Shown: positions 7,858-17,048, counted from the first letter of the stretch. The stretch is DNA of 28,159 nt from Merdiplasma sp045118075 (GCA_045118075.1 JBGUOI010000211.1:1-28159), one strand, 5' to 3'. Numbers and translations are program-made. The notes: generated from the sequence alone by a model not told the origin.

Positions 7858-9402
7858 ATGTACAGACTAAAAAACCGGCTGGCAGCAGCCGGAGCCGTGC
7901 TGCTTGCGGCGATGGCTTTTTATCTGCCGGCGGCGGCTAAGGATGCCCTGGTCAAGGAAGGGGTCTACGTTGACGGTGTAGCGCTGGGCGGCCTGGATAA
8001 ATGGGATGCTCAGTGGGCCGTTGAGGATCATGTGGATGAACTCGCCGCCTCGGAGGCGGTCCTGACTTTCGGAGACCACACCCAGCAGGTGCCGCTCTCG
8101 ACATTCGGCCTTGAATGGGCTAACCAGGGGATCATTGATGAGATCATGTCCCTCGGAACAGGCGGAAACGTGATCTCCCGCTACAAAGACCAGAAAGATA
8201 TCGAGCATGACTCCAGGAATTACTCCCTGGAGTTTTCATCGAGCGAGAAGAAGATCCGCACCTATGTGGAAGGCTTAAAAGAGTACAACTCCGAGCCGGT
8301 TGACGCCGTTATCTATACCACCGACGAACTGACGCCGGGGGTGGAAGGCGGTACGGACGGAATCAGCATCGATGTGGAAGGATCCGTACAGGCGATCACC
8401 GAGGCGGTGAACAGCTGGGACGGCGTAAGCCAGATCAGCCTGGAACTGCCTGTCAAGAGAGAAAAACCGGATGTTCCCTACGAGGACCTTGCGATCATCT
8501 GCGATGTGCTCGGAACGGCGACGACGGATTATTCTGCGTCCAGCTGGGGCCGGGCGATCAACGTTGAGAACGGGTGCCGGCTGATCTCCGGAACGCTTCT
8601 CTATCCGGGAGACTATTTCTCGGTAACGGATGCGGTTACGCCGTTTACTCCGGAGAACGGCTATGAACAGGCGCCTTCCTATGAGGAAAACCGTGTGGTC
8701 GATTCCTACGGCGGCGGCATCTGCCAGGTCTCGACGACCCTTTACAACGCAGTCCTGAAAGCCGAGCTGGAAGTGACGGCCAGATCCAACCATACCATGG
8801 TGGTCACCTACGTGGACCTGTCCAAGGATGCGGCCATCGCCGAAGGCAACATGGACATGAGCTTTGTGAACAACAAGGAGGATCCGATCTATATCATCGG
8901 GTATACTTACGGCGGCCAGATCACGTTCACGATCTTCGGCCATGAGACCAGGCCCGCGAACCGGACGCTGGAGTTCGTCAGCTACACGACTTCCGAGATC
9001 GCGCCTTCTTCCGCAAAGCTGTTTGCGAACGGTTCGCAGCCGATTGGATATATCAACCAGACGCAGTCGCCTCACACCGGGTATACGGCGGAATTGTGGA
9101 AAAACGTCTATTACGACGGCGTGCTCTCTGACAGCATCCAGATCAATTCAAGCTATTACACGGCAGTGGGAACGATATACGATGTGGGTGTTCTGACGGA
9201 TAACCAGGCGCTCGCGTCAGCGATGTATGCCGCGATCGGCGCCAATGACCTTTCGCAGGTCCAGGCTGTCATCGCCAACCAGGCTGCATACACTCAGCCG
9301 CAGTCTGAGACACCCGCGCCGGCTGCGGGCACGAACGGCGATATGGTACCGGTGACCGACAACGGCAGCGGCGATACGGACGAATATACGAACTGGGGTT
9401 GA
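7858..9402 (+). CDS. VanW-family exported cell-envelope protein
   Basis: A 514-residue protein with a signal peptide (MYRLKNRLAAAGAVLLAAMA... AAA). An N-terminal region resembles the putative peptidoglycan-binding domain often found with VanW. The VanW domain (about residues 245-365) contains PGDYFSV, YEENRVVDSYGGGICQVSTT and RSNHTMVVTYV. A beta-rich stretch resembling a G5 domain follows, then a Pro/Thr/Gly-rich low-complexity tail. VanW is named after vancomycin clusters, but its biochemical role is unknown, and nothing here suggests resistance. The ribosome binding site is weak. The stop lies 5 bases from the next gene. Confidence 0.88.
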   Translation: MYRLKNRLAAAGAVLLAAMAFYLPAAAKDALVKEGVYVDGVALGGLDKWDAQWAVEDHVDELAASEAVLTFGDHTQQVPLSTFGLEWANQGIIDEIMSLGTGGNVISRYKDQKDIEHDSRNYSLEFSSSEKKIRTYVEGLKEYNSEPVDAVIYTTDELTPGVEGGTDGISIDVEGSVQAITEAVNSWDGVSQISLELPVKREKPDVPYEDLAIICDVLGTATTDYSASSWGRAINVENGCRLISGTLLYPGDYFSVTDAVTPFTPENGYEQAPSYEENRVVDSYGGGICQVSTTLYNAVLKAELEVTARSNHTMVVTYVDLSKDAAIAEGNMDMSFVNNKEDPIYIIGYTYGGQITFTIFGHETRPANRTLEFVSYTTSEIAPSSAKLFANGSQPIGYINQTQSPHTGYTAELWKNVYYDGVLSDSIQINSSYYTAVGTIYDVGVLTDNQALASAMYAAIGANDLSQVQAVIANQAAYTQPQSETPAPAAGTNGDMVPVTDNGSGDTDEYTNWG

Positions 9403-9407
9403 TTTGG

Positions 9408-10340
9408 ATGGAACTGAAGACCGGAAAGATCCCCTGGGCGGTCCGGGACAGGCAGATAAAAAACAAAGGGCTTAACGTGCCTTCCGGGAGAGCGATCAGC
9501 TCAGGCTGCATCGGCGGAAGGTTTGATCCGGAACCCGAGATGACCGCGGCGTACGCGCTGAACCTTTGCGCGGCGAGGGGAGAATACCCGTCAGCGCTTG
9601 AACTGCAGGTTCTGCTCTCCCCGGGGACAGCGGAAGAGGAACTTGGCAAGATCTTCGCACGGATGGAGCGCTTTGCCTCAGACAGAGGAATCGCGCCTGG
9701 CGGAGCGGATGCGTTTACGACAGACTCTGTTTCGGGCATGATCCTGACAGCGGCAGCTTTCGGTGAAAGCACAAAGACACCGGGCACAGCCAGGAGCGGC
9801 ATGGTCTTATATGCCGCCGGAGAAGCCGGCCTGGCAGGAGCGTCTGTGGCTGCGCGTGCCGGGGAGAAGGAACTGTCGGGGCGTTTTTCAAAGGCCGCTG
9901 TGCGGCGCATGCTCGAGGGGGCTGACCTTTCGCTTCCATCGGCGGAGTGTCTTAGGCTGGTCAGTGAACTGGCAGGGAAAGGCGCCGTTGTCCTGGCTGC
10001 CGGCGAAGGCGGAGTGTTTGCCGCTTTGTGGGAGCTGGCGGCGTTTTATGATATCGGATTTGAAGCGGACTTAAGGGCGATTCCCATCCGCCAGGAAACG
10101 GTGGAGATCTGTGAGTTCTTCGACCTGAACCCGTACCAGCTCTACAGCAGCGGGATGTTCCTGATCGCCATGGACGAGTCGTTTGAAGCGGATGTTTATG
10201 CGGCGGAGCGGGGGCTTCGCCTGACAAGGATCGGCCGTTTGGAGAAACCGCCGGTCAAACGCATATACAGCGGGGAAGAGATCCGGGACCTGGAAAAACC
10301 CGGCCGCGATATGCTCAGGATATTGGAGGATAGAACATGA
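9408..10340 (+). CDS. AIR-synthase-related (PurM/HypE-like) protein of unknown function
   Basis: A 310-residue protein. The C-terminal half matches the AIR-synthase C-terminal domain shared by PurM, SelD, ThiL and HypE: SGMVLYAAGEAGLAGA, then GKGAVVLAAGEGGVFAALWELA, IPIRQETVEICEFFDLNPYQLYSSGMFLIA. The N-terminal half only loosely resembles the family's nucleotide-binding domain (GGADAFTTDSVSGMILTAAAFGE). It lacks the PRIC-type C-terminal cysteine of HypE, and no hydrogenase or selenium genes are near, so calling it HypE would be wrong. ATG 9408 is preferred to the in-frame TTG at 9399. Its stop overlaps the start of the Lrp regulator by 4 bases, implying translational coupling. Confidence 0.7.
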   Translation: MELKTGKIPWAVRDRQIKNKGLNVPSGRAISSGCIGGRFDPEPEMTAAYALNLCAARGEYPSALELQVLLSPGTAEEELGKIFARMERFASDRGIAPGGADAFTTDSVSGMILTAAAFGESTKTPGTARSGMVLYAAGEAGLAGASVAARAGEKELSGRFSKAAVRRMLEGADLSLPSAECLRLVSELAGKGAVVLAAGEGGVFAALWELAAFYDIGFEADLRAIPIRQETVEICEFFDLNPYQLYSSGMFLIAMDESFEADVYAAERGLRLTRIGRLEKPPVKRIYSGEEIRDLEKPGRDMLRILEDRT

Positions 10341-10819
10341 GAGAACAGATACTGACTTTTCTTGAAAAGAACAGCAAGGCAAACCTGGGTGAACTGGCCA
10401 TCATGCTCGGGACCAGCGAGGAGACGGTAGCCGCCGAGGTTAAGAAAATGGAGGAAGAGCAGATCATCCGCGGATATCACACCTTGATCGACTGGGATAA
10501 GACCGATGTCGAGAAGGTGACTGCGCTGATCGAAGTGCGGGTGACCCCGCAAAGAGACCAGGGCTTCGACAGGATCGCGGAGCGTATCTACAATTATCCC
10601 GAAGTCCGTTCGGTGTATCTGATCTCGGGAGCCTACGACCTGATGGTCATCCTCGAGGGAAAGACGCTGCGCGAAGTATCCGCTTTCGTGTCCAACAAGC
10701 TGTCCACTCTCGACACGGTCATCAGCACGGCGACCCACTTTATCCTGAAAAAATACAAAGCCGACGGAACCATTATGGCAGCAAAAGAAGAAGATGAAAG
10801 GATCCCGGTGACATTTTGA
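10337..10819 (+). CDS. Lrp/AsnC-family transcriptional regulator
   Basis: A 160-residue regulator. The N-terminal winged helix (NSKANLGELAIMLGTSEETVAAEVKKMEEEQIIRGYHTLIDW) is followed by the RAM ligand domain (VTALIEVRVTPQRDQGFDRIAERI, VRSVYLISGAYDLMVILEG). These proteins sense amino acids and commonly control neighbouring amino-acid genes. Here it is sandwiched by 4-base overlaps between the AIR-synthase-like gene and an aminotransferase, so it probably regulates or senses that reaction. The ligand is unknown. Confidence 0.92.
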   Translation: MREQILTFLEKNSKANLGELAIMLGTSEETVAAEVKKMEEEQIIRGYHTLIDWDKTDVEKVTALIEVRVTPQRDQGFDRIAERIYNYPEVRSVYLISGAYDLMVILEGKTLREVSAFVSNKLSTLDTVISTATHFILKKYKADGTIMAAKEEDERIPVTF

Positions 10820-11988
10820 AAAAAGCGATAGCAGACAAAGCCCAGGCTCTGAAGCCTTCCGGCATTCGTAAGTTTTTTGATATCGTCAGCGAGATGGAAG
10901 ATGTCATCTCCCTCGGCGTTGGCGAGCCTGATTTTGATACGCCCTGGGCAATTCGCGACGAGGGTATCTACACGCTGGAAAAGGGAAGGACCTTCTATAC
11001 CTCCAATTCCGGCTTAAAGCAGCTTCGCGAGGAGATCGCCCGTTATCTGAGGAGACGTTTCGAACTTTCCTATCATCCGATCGACGAGATCCTGGTGACC
11101 GTCGGCGGCAGTGAGGGAATCGATTTGACTTTCCGGGCCATGCTCGATCCCGGAGATGAAGTGCTGGTGCCGCAGCCGTCCTATGTCTCTTACGTCCCGT
11201 GCGTCGCCATGGCAGGCGGAGTTCCGGTACCGGTGCCCTTAAAGGCGGAAAATGATTTCCGCCTGAAACGGTCTGATCTGGAGGGACTGGTAAACGAAAG
11301 GACAAAGATCCTGGTCATGCCGTTCCCGAACAACCCCACCGGAGCAGTGATGGAGCGCGCTGACCTGGAGGAGATCGCGCAGTTCGTCCTGGAGCATGAT
11401 CTGTACGTGCTCAGCGACGAGATCTATGCGGAGCTGACCTATACCGGCCAGCCGCATGTGAGTATCGCGCAGCTTCCGGGAATGCAGGAGCGGACCATCC
11501 TGATCAACGGCTTCTCCAAAGCGTATGCAATGACCGGCTGGAGGCTCGGATATGCCTGCGGGCCCAGACACATCGTCAAGGAGATGGTAAAGATCCACCA
11601 GTTCTGCATCATGTGTGCGCCGACCAACAGCCAGTACGCGGCGATCGCGGCTCTTCGCGACTGCGACGAGCAGGTGGAGGAGATGCGCCAGGCCTACGAC
11701 GGCAGGCGCCGTTTCCTGCTGCACACTTTCAAGCAGATGGGACTGCCATGCTTCGAACCATTCGGGGCTTTCTATGTATTCCCGTGCATTCAGGAGTTCG
11801 GGATGACGAGCGAGGAATTTGCGACCAGGCTTCTGCGTGAAGAAAAGGTTGCTGTCGTGCCCGGAGATGCTTTCGGTGACTGCGGAGAGGGCTTTATCCG
11901 AATTTCCTACGCTTACTCGATCGAAGCGCTGAAAAAGGCCATGGACAGGATCAACGCCTTTATCGGGCGGCTCCGCGCCGAGAGGTAA
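10816..11988 (+). CDS. PLP-dependent class I/II aminotransferase
   Basis: A 390-residue fold-type I aminotransferase close to the aspartate/aromatic aminotransferases of Firmicutes. Visible are SLGVGEPDFDTP near residue 35, MPFPNNPTGAV near 170, LSDEIYAEL near 198, and the PLP lysine in SKAYAMTGWRLGY near 234, with FIRISYA at the C-terminus providing the carboxylate-binding arginine. The start is TTG 10816 overlapping the Lrp stop (TTGA), and the protein N-terminus is well placed there. Substrate is not determinable; coupling to Lrp suggests an amino acid with regulatory value. Confidence 0.92.
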   Translation: MKKAIADKAQALKPSGIRKFFDIVSEMEDVISLGVGEPDFDTPWAIRDEGIYTLEKGRTFYTSNSGLKQLREEIARYLRRRFELSYHPIDEILVTVGGSEGIDLTFRAMLDPGDEVLVPQPSYVSYVPCVAMAGGVPVPVPLKAENDFRLKRSDLEGLVNERTKILVMPFPNNPTGAVMERADLEEIAQFVLEHDLYVLSDEIYAELTYTGQPHVSIAQLPGMQERTILINGFSKAYAMTGWRLGYACGPRHIVKEMVKIHQFCIMCAPTNSQYAAIAALRDCDEQVEEMRQAYDGRRRFLLHTFKQMGLPCFEPFGAFYVFPCIQEFGMTSEEFATRLLREEKVAVVPGDAFGDCGEGFIRISYAYSIEALKKAMDRINAFIGRLRAER

Positions 11989-11995
11989 GAGAAGG

Positions 11996-12502
11996 ATGCT
12001 GGGTATCGTACTGCTGGAGCCGGAGATTCCGTCAAATACCGGCAATATCGGCCGCACCTGCGTAGCAGCAGGCGCATCGCTTCATCTGATCGAGCCGCTC
12101 GGCTTCATCTTAAGCGAGCGGAACCTGAAACGGGCCGGCATGGATTACTGGACCAGACTGGAAGTGCACCGTTACAGCAGCTTTGAAGATTATCTTGAGA
12201 AAAATCCGGGCGTAACGCTGCACCTGGCGACGACCAAGGCGAAGAAAACCTATGCACAGGAGTCGTACGGCCCAAATGACCATATTATTTTCGGTAAAGA
12301 GAGTGCCGGGATTCCGGAGGAGATTCTTTTAAAATACCCGGACCGGTGTATCCGGATCCCGATGGCGGGGGAGACCAGGTCGCTGAACCTGGCTAATTCC
12401 GCAGCTGTGATCCTTTATGAAGCATTAAGGCAGAATGACTTTGCAGGCCTTGCCTGCGAGGGTGAGCTGCATCATCATACGTGGGAGGAAGCATGCCCGT
12501 GA
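11996..12502 (+). CDS. trmL: tRNA (cytidine/uridine-2'-O-)-methyltransferase TrmL
   Basis: A SPOUT-class methyltransferase that 2'-O-methylates the wobble nucleotide 34 of leucine tRNAs using S-adenosylmethionine. At 168 residues it matches the family. Motifs are EPEIPSNTGNIGRTC at the N-terminus, LIEPLGF, IFGKESAGIP near 100, and the knotted C-terminal IPMAGETRSLNLANSAAVILYE. It starts 7 bases after the aminotransferase, with GAGAAGG upstream. Its stop overlaps the next gene by 10 bases. Confidence 0.94.
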   Translation: MLGIVLLEPEIPSNTGNIGRTCVAAGASLHLIEPLGFILSERNLKRAGMDYWTRLEVHRYSSFEDYLEKNPGVTLHLATTKAKKTYAQESYGPNDHIIFGKESAGIPEEILLKYPDRCIRIPMAGETRSLNLANSAAVILYEALRQNDFAGLACEGELHHHTWEEACP

Positions 12503-13932
12503 ATCTGCCGGTTGAATTTACAGAGCGCATGAAGATGCTGCTCGGTGACGAATATGAAGCGTTTATACACAGCTATGACGAACCGCGTCACTTCGGGCTG
12601 CGTGTCAATACGCTTAAATGCGACCCTGAAAAATTCGAAAGGACCGCGCCGTTTACTCTGACGCGCGTCCCCTGGATCTTGCAGGGTTGTTATTATGTAA
12701 AAGAAAATACCGCTGCCAGGCACCCGTATTACAACGCAGGGGTGTATTATCTCCAGGAGCCGAGCGCCATGACGCCGGCCGACGTGCTGCCGGTGGAAGA
12801 AGGCGATAGAGTGCTGGACCTTTGCGCGGCTCCCGGGGGGAAAGCTACGGCGATCGGCGCAAAGCTCGGCGGCAGGGGACTTCTGGTGGCCAATGATATC
12901 AGCGCCGCAAGGGCAAAAGCGCTGCTTCATAACATCGAGACTTTCGGCATCACCAACGCAGCGGTGACGAATGCGGTTCCCGTCGCGCTGGCTGAGCGGT
13001 TCCCGGGCTTTTTTGATAAAGTCCTGGTGGACGCACCCTGTTCCGGTGAGGGGATGTTCCGCAAGGATGAGGATGCGGTCAGGGCATGGAGCCCTGATAA
13101 ACCGGAACGATGCGCTGCCGTTTCGCGCTCGATCGTCCTCTCCGCGGCGGATATGCTCCGTCCGGGGGGAATGATGCTCTATTCCACCTGTACTTTTGCT
13201 CAGGAGGAGAATGAAGCGGTGATCGCACATCTGCTGATAGAAAGACCCGGAATGGAGCTGGTGCCCATTCCCGCGCGGGAAGGCTTTGCACCCGGAATAG
13301 AGCTTCCCGGCACGGAATTTGCCCAGGCCGGACGCTGCGTGCGCCTGTGGCCGCATAAGATCGGCGGGGAAGGCCATTTTATGGCTCTGCTTAAGAAAGC
13401 GGAAGATGATCTGTCCGGACCGTTCGGAACCGGCATGATTTCCGGTGCATCCCGGGGAAGACAGGGGGGCGGTCCGGCAAAAGAAGACCGCGCTCTGGTC
13501 AGGGATTTCCTTGCCGATATAGGGTATGCGGATGAAATCGAGACCCTTGCCTTTGGCAGCCGGTTTAAGACCGCAGCCGGGAAGGCTTACCTGGTTCCGG
13601 AAGCACTTCCGGAAACTTCCGGGATCAGTTTCCTGAGGAGCGGGCTGTATCTGGGAGAACTCAAGAAAAACCGGTTTGAGCCGTCTCAGTCGCTGGCGAT
13701 GGCGATCGACGCATCTTTGTGCGGAGCGAAGATTATATTTAAACCGGATGACCCGGCGCTTATTCGCTTCCTGAAGGGAGAAGTGCTGGAGGAGAGCATG
13801 ACGGAAGGTAAAGCGCAGGATCATTCCAATGGCTGGAAACTGGTCTGCGCAGACGAATATCCTTTAGGATGGGGAAAAATGGCCGGCGGCCGTCTTAAGA
13901 ATCACCTGGCCGGCGGATGGAGGCTTTCATGA
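12493..13932 (+). CDS. 16S rRNA m5C methyltransferase, RsmF/NOL1-NOP2-Sun family
   Basis: A 479-residue RNA cytosine-C5 methyltransferase. The SAM-binding motif VLDLCAAPGGKAT lies near residue 112. The two family cysteines are seen in VDAPCSGEGMFRKD near 182 (release cysteine) and YSTCTF near 231 (the usual nucleophile position is in this motif pair). The C-terminal 150 residues (FKTAAGKAYLVPE... LRSGLYLGELKKNRFEPS) match the RsmF/YebU-type RNA-binding extension. ATG 12493 follows GGAGGA; the upstream GTG at 12481 lies before that site. The exact target cytosine cannot be inferred. Confidence 0.9.
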   Translation: MPVNLPVEFTERMKMLLGDEYEAFIHSYDEPRHFGLRVNTLKCDPEKFERTAPFTLTRVPWILQGCYYVKENTAARHPYYNAGVYYLQEPSAMTPADVLPVEEGDRVLDLCAAPGGKATAIGAKLGGRGLLVANDISAARAKALLHNIETFGITNAAVTNAVPVALAERFPGFFDKVLVDAPCSGEGMFRKDEDAVRAWSPDKPERCAAVSRSIVLSAADMLRPGGMMLYSTCTFAQEENEAVIAHLLIERPGMELVPIPAREGFAPGIELPGTEFAQAGRCVRLWPHKIGGEGHFMALLKKAEDDLSGPFGTGMISGASRGRQGGGPAKEDRALVRDFLADIGYADEIETLAFGSRFKTAAGKAYLVPEALPETSGISFLRSGLYLGELKKNRFEPSQSLAMAIDASLCGAKIIFKPDDPALIRFLKGEVLEESMTEGKAQDHSNGWKLVCADEYPLGWGKMAGGRLKNHLAGGWRLS

Positions 13933-14624
13933 TCGAACAGTACACGGGAGAGCACCTTATTATTCCTGAAAAAGAAGTTCTCCGCTACCTCGGCTACGGG
14001 AAAAATGAGATGGACGCCGAGACGAAAACCCTCTATGGGGAATGCCTCGAAAGGCTTGAGAAAACAGTCTCTTACCGCGCCTGCCGTCTCAGAACAACCG
14101 TGAGCGTGTCGGGAGATGAGATCATCCTGGCCGGGGAAAAGGTCAAAAGCCGCGCCCTCTCAAGGCATCTGGACGGGGCCGGGGAAGTGCTGCTCATGTG
14201 TGCGACCATCGGACCGGTCTTTGACCGGGAGGCGGAGAGGCTGATGCATATCTCCCCGGCCAGGGCGGTGATCTTCGGCGCCATGGGAACGGCCGCCATC
14301 GAAGAGTGGTGCGATGAGCTCTGCGCAAGATGGCAGCAGGAATTATGTGCGGAAGGGCTTTATCTGACGAGCCGGTTCTCACCCGGATACGGGGACCTCG
14401 ATATCGGGTTCCAGCCGGATCTATTAAGACTGACGGACGCAGGAAGGCGATCCGGCGTCACCCTGACGCAGGGCGGCATGATGGTGCCGAGAAAATCCGT
14501 GTCAGCGATCATCGGTCTTAAGAAAAAAGCGGCAGAAGAGGATCATTCTTCCTGCGAAAACTGCGAGATGGAAGAGTGCGCCTTCTCAAGAACTGAAAGA
14601 CCCCGGAAAGGCGGTAAGAAATGA
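13929..14624 (+). CDS. Stand-alone activation domain of cobalamin-dependent methionine synthase
   Basis: A 231-residue protein corresponding to the C-terminal reactivation domain of MetH, which in E. coli-type enzymes is fused to the catalytic part. It binds S-adenosylmethionine for reductive remethylation of oxidised cobalamin. The signature RFSPGYGDLDIGFQ near residue 158 is the family's SAM-binding R-xSxGYG region. A C-terminal cysteine cluster (SCENCEMEEC) could bind a metal, which is inference. ATG 13929 has TGGAGG upstream and overlaps the preceding stop as ATGA. The same overlap joins it to metH, so the two parts are made together. Confidence 0.88.
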   Translation: MIEQYTGEHLIIPEKEVLRYLGYGKNEMDAETKTLYGECLERLEKTVSYRACRLRTTVSVSGDEIILAGEKVKSRALSRHLDGAGEVLLMCATIGPVFDREAERLMHISPARAVIFGAMGTAAIEEWCDELCARWQQELCAEGLYLTSRFSPGYGDLDIGFQPDLLRLTDAGRRSGVTLTQGGMMVPRKSVSAIIGLKKKAAEEDHSSCENCEMEECAFSRTERPRKGGKK

Positions 14625-17038
14625 ACATACTTGATAAGATCCGTAACGGACTGACCATTTTTGACGGCGGCCTGGGGACGATGCTCCAGGCAAAAGGGCT
14701 TAAGCCGGGAGAATTGCCGGAGACCTGGAACCTCACCCATCCCGACGAGGTCAGGGAGGTTCATGAGCAATATTTCCGCGCCGGTTCCCAGGTAGTAAAT
14801 GCCAATACGTTCGGGGCCAATCCGTTCAAATATGACGGAAAAGAAGGCCGGCCGGCACTTGATGAGGTCATCAGCGCCGGCGTGAAACTGGCTCTGGAAG
14901 CCCGCGATAAGGCCGACCGTGAGGCGAACGAACCCGGAACGCATTATGCTGCCCTCGATGTGGGGCCGCTCGGGAAGATGCTCTGTCCGCTCGGGGACCT
15001 GCCGTTCGAGGACGCCGTGGATGCGTACGCCAGGGTGATCCGCGCAGGCGCCGCTGCCGGCGCCGACCTGGTCATGATCGAGACCATGAATGACAGCTAT
15101 GAGACCAAGGCAGCCGTGCTGGCGGCTAAGGAGAACTGCAGCCTGCCGGTTTTTGTATCAGTGGTCTACGATGAGAGCGGAAAGCTGATGACGGGAGCGG
15201 ATGTAAGAGCCATGACCGCCATGCTGGAGGGCCTGGGCGTTGACGCGATCGGCATGAACTGTTCCCTTGGCCCGGCACAGATGCTCTCACTTGTGCCCGA
15301 GCTTGCCAGGTGCTGTTCTCTGCCGGTGATCGTAAAGCCCAATGCGGGTCTGCCGCGCTCGGAGGGCGGCAGGACCGTCTACGATGTGGGAGCGGAGGAG
15401 TTTGCCTTGCTGATGCAGGAGATCGTCCGCTCCGGCGCCCATATCATCGGCGGCTGCTGCGGGACGACCCCGGCCTATATCGAAGCCATGGTCCGTGCGG
15501 TGAAAGATCTGGAGCCCCTGCCCGTTACCGAAAAAGAGATCTCCATGGTTTCTTCCTACACCCATGCCGTGACCTTCGGGGAGAAGTGCGTCCTGATCGG
15601 CGAGCGTATCAATCCCACCGGAAAGAAAAAGCTTCGCCAGGCACTGATCGGAAAAGACCTGGAGTATATCCGGAGCGAGGGGATCGGCCAGGCGGATGCC
15701 GGCGCCGACATTCTCGATGTGAACGCCGGCCTGCCCGATATCGACGAGACGGAGATGCTCACCGAATGCGTCCGCGCCTTGCAGGAGGTCACCGACCTGC
15801 CGCTGCAGATCGATACTTCCGATCCGGCGGCCATGGAATCGGCGCTTCGGATCTGCAACGGAAAAGCCATGATCAATTCCGTCAACGGCAAAGACGAGGT
15901 GCTTGACGCCGTCCTGCCGCTGGCGAAGAAATACGGCGGACTGCTGGTCTGCCTCACACTCGATGAGGACGGGATCCCCGATACCGCCGACGGACGGCTT
16001 GCAATCGCCCGGAGAATACTTGAACGGGCGCAGGCGGCAGGTATCCGTAAAAAGGACCTGATCTTTGACCCGCTGGCTCTTACGGTCTCCTCGGACCCGA
16101 AAGCGGCAGCCGTCACGCTTGAGAGCATCCGGCTGATCCGGGAAGAACTCGGATGCCTGACAAGCCTGGGCGTCTCCAACGTCTCCTTCGGACTGCCTTC
16201 CAGACCGAGCATCACCTCCGCCTTCTTTACACTGGCGATGGATAAGGGCCTGAGCGGCGCCATTATCAATCCTTACGATCCGCAGATCATGAATGCCTGG
16301 TACAGCTATGAGGTTCTCGCCGGAAGGGATGAGGGCTGCGCCTCCTACATCGGAGGGGTCAGACCCCTCCAGAAAAGTGACGGCGCGGGGCAGCCTGCTC
16401 AGGCCGTGCGCGATCCGGGCGAAGAGAAGAAGGACCTGCAGGAGGCCATCGTGCGGGGAATGAAGGAAAAGGCTGCGCAGATGGCAGCCGCCCTGCTTCC
16501 TCAGACGGATCCGCTGACCCTCATACAGGAACATCTGGTCCCGGCCCTGGATATCGTCGGCAAAGGCTTTGAAGAAAAGAAAGTCTATCTTCCCCAGCTG
16601 CTGATGAGTGCCGAGGCCGCCTCCGCCGCCTTCGAGGAAGTTAAAAAAGCACTTCCGCAGGGAGACGGAAGTGCCAATCCGGTGATCCTGGCCACGGTCA
16701 GGGGCGATATCCATGATATCGGAAAAAACATCGTGAAAGTGCTCCTGGAAAATTACGGCTACAAAGTGATCGACCTTGGCCGGGATGTGCCGCCCGAGAA
16801 GATCGTCGAGACAGCCCTGGAACAGAAAGTGAAGCTGGTAGGCTTAAGCGCCCTGATGACCACCACGGTACCGGCGATGGAAGAGACCATCCGGCAGCTG
16901 CACGAAGCCGGCGCTCCCTGCAAAGTGATCGTTGGCGGCGCAGTGCTGACGCAGGAGTATGCCGATATGATCCACGCGGATGCCTACGGGAAGACAGCGA
17001 TGGATACCGTGAGGTATGCGGATGAGGTCTTTAAATGA
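14621..17038 (+). CDS. metH: Cobalamin-dependent methionine synthase, three-module form lacking the activation domain
   Basis: Transfers a methyl group from 5-methyltetrahydrofolate through cobalamin to homocysteine. At 805 residues it is shorter than the roughly 1200-residue E. coli enzyme. In order: homocysteine/zinc module with MNCSLGP near 212 and GGCCGTTP near 276 (the three zinc cysteines); pterin-binding module (LIGERINPTGKKKL, ADILDVNAG, about 320-560); cobalamin cap; and Rossmann cobalamin module with DIHDIGKNIV near 695, whose histidine ligates cobalt. A low-complexity linker joins the pterin and cap modules. The missing activation domain is supplied by the preceding, translationally coupled gene. 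No cobalamin or SAM riboswitch is apparent, since metH sits inside an operon. Confidence 0.96.
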   Translation: MNILDKIRNGLTIFDGGLGTMLQAKGLKPGELPETWNLTHPDEVREVHEQYFRAGSQVVNANTFGANPFKYDGKEGRPALDEVISAGVKLALEARDKADREANEPGTHYAALDVGPLGKMLCPLGDLPFEDAVDAYARVIRAGAAAGADLVMIETMNDSYETKAAVLAAKENCSLPVFVSVVYDESGKLMTGADVRAMTAMLEGLGVDAIGMNCSLGPAQMLSLVPELARCCSLPVIVKPNAGLPRSEGGRTVYDVGAEEFALLMQEIVRSGAHIIGGCCGTTPAYIEAMVRAVKDLEPLPVTEKEISMVSSYTHAVTFGEKCVLIGERINPTGKKKLRQALIGKDLEYIRSEGIGQADAGADILDVNAGLPDIDETEMLTECVRALQEVTDLPLQIDTSDPAAMESALRICNGKAMINSVNGKDEVLDAVLPLAKKYGGLLVCLTLDEDGIPDTADGRLAIARRILERAQAAGIRKKDLIFDPLALTVSSDPKAAAVTLESIRLIREELGCLTSLGVSNVSFGLPSRPSITSAFFTLAMDKGLSGAIINPYDPQIMNAWYSYEVLAGRDEGCASYIGGVRPLQKSDGAGQPAQAVRDPGEEKKDLQEAIVRGMKEKAAQMAAALLPQTDPLTLIQEHLVPALDIVGKGFEEKKVYLPQLLMSAEAASAAFEEVKKALPQGDGSANPVILATVRGDIHDIGKNIVKVLLENYGYKVIDLGRDVPPEKIVETALEQKVKLVGLSALMTTTVPAMEETIRQLHEAGAPCKVIVGGAVLTQEYADMIHADAYGKTAMDTVRYADEVFK

Positions 17039-17048
17039 CCGCTCCCTG

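Noticed and set aside
9408..10340. Annotation as hydrogenase maturation factor HypE
   Set aside because: There is no C-terminal PRIC-type cysteine motif, the nucleotide-binding half is weak, and no hydrogenase genes are nearby.
14400..14625. Cobalamin or SAM riboswitch before metH
   Set aside because: metH overlaps the preceding gene, leaving no leader, and no riboswitch-like conserved boxes were found upstream of the activation-domain gene either.
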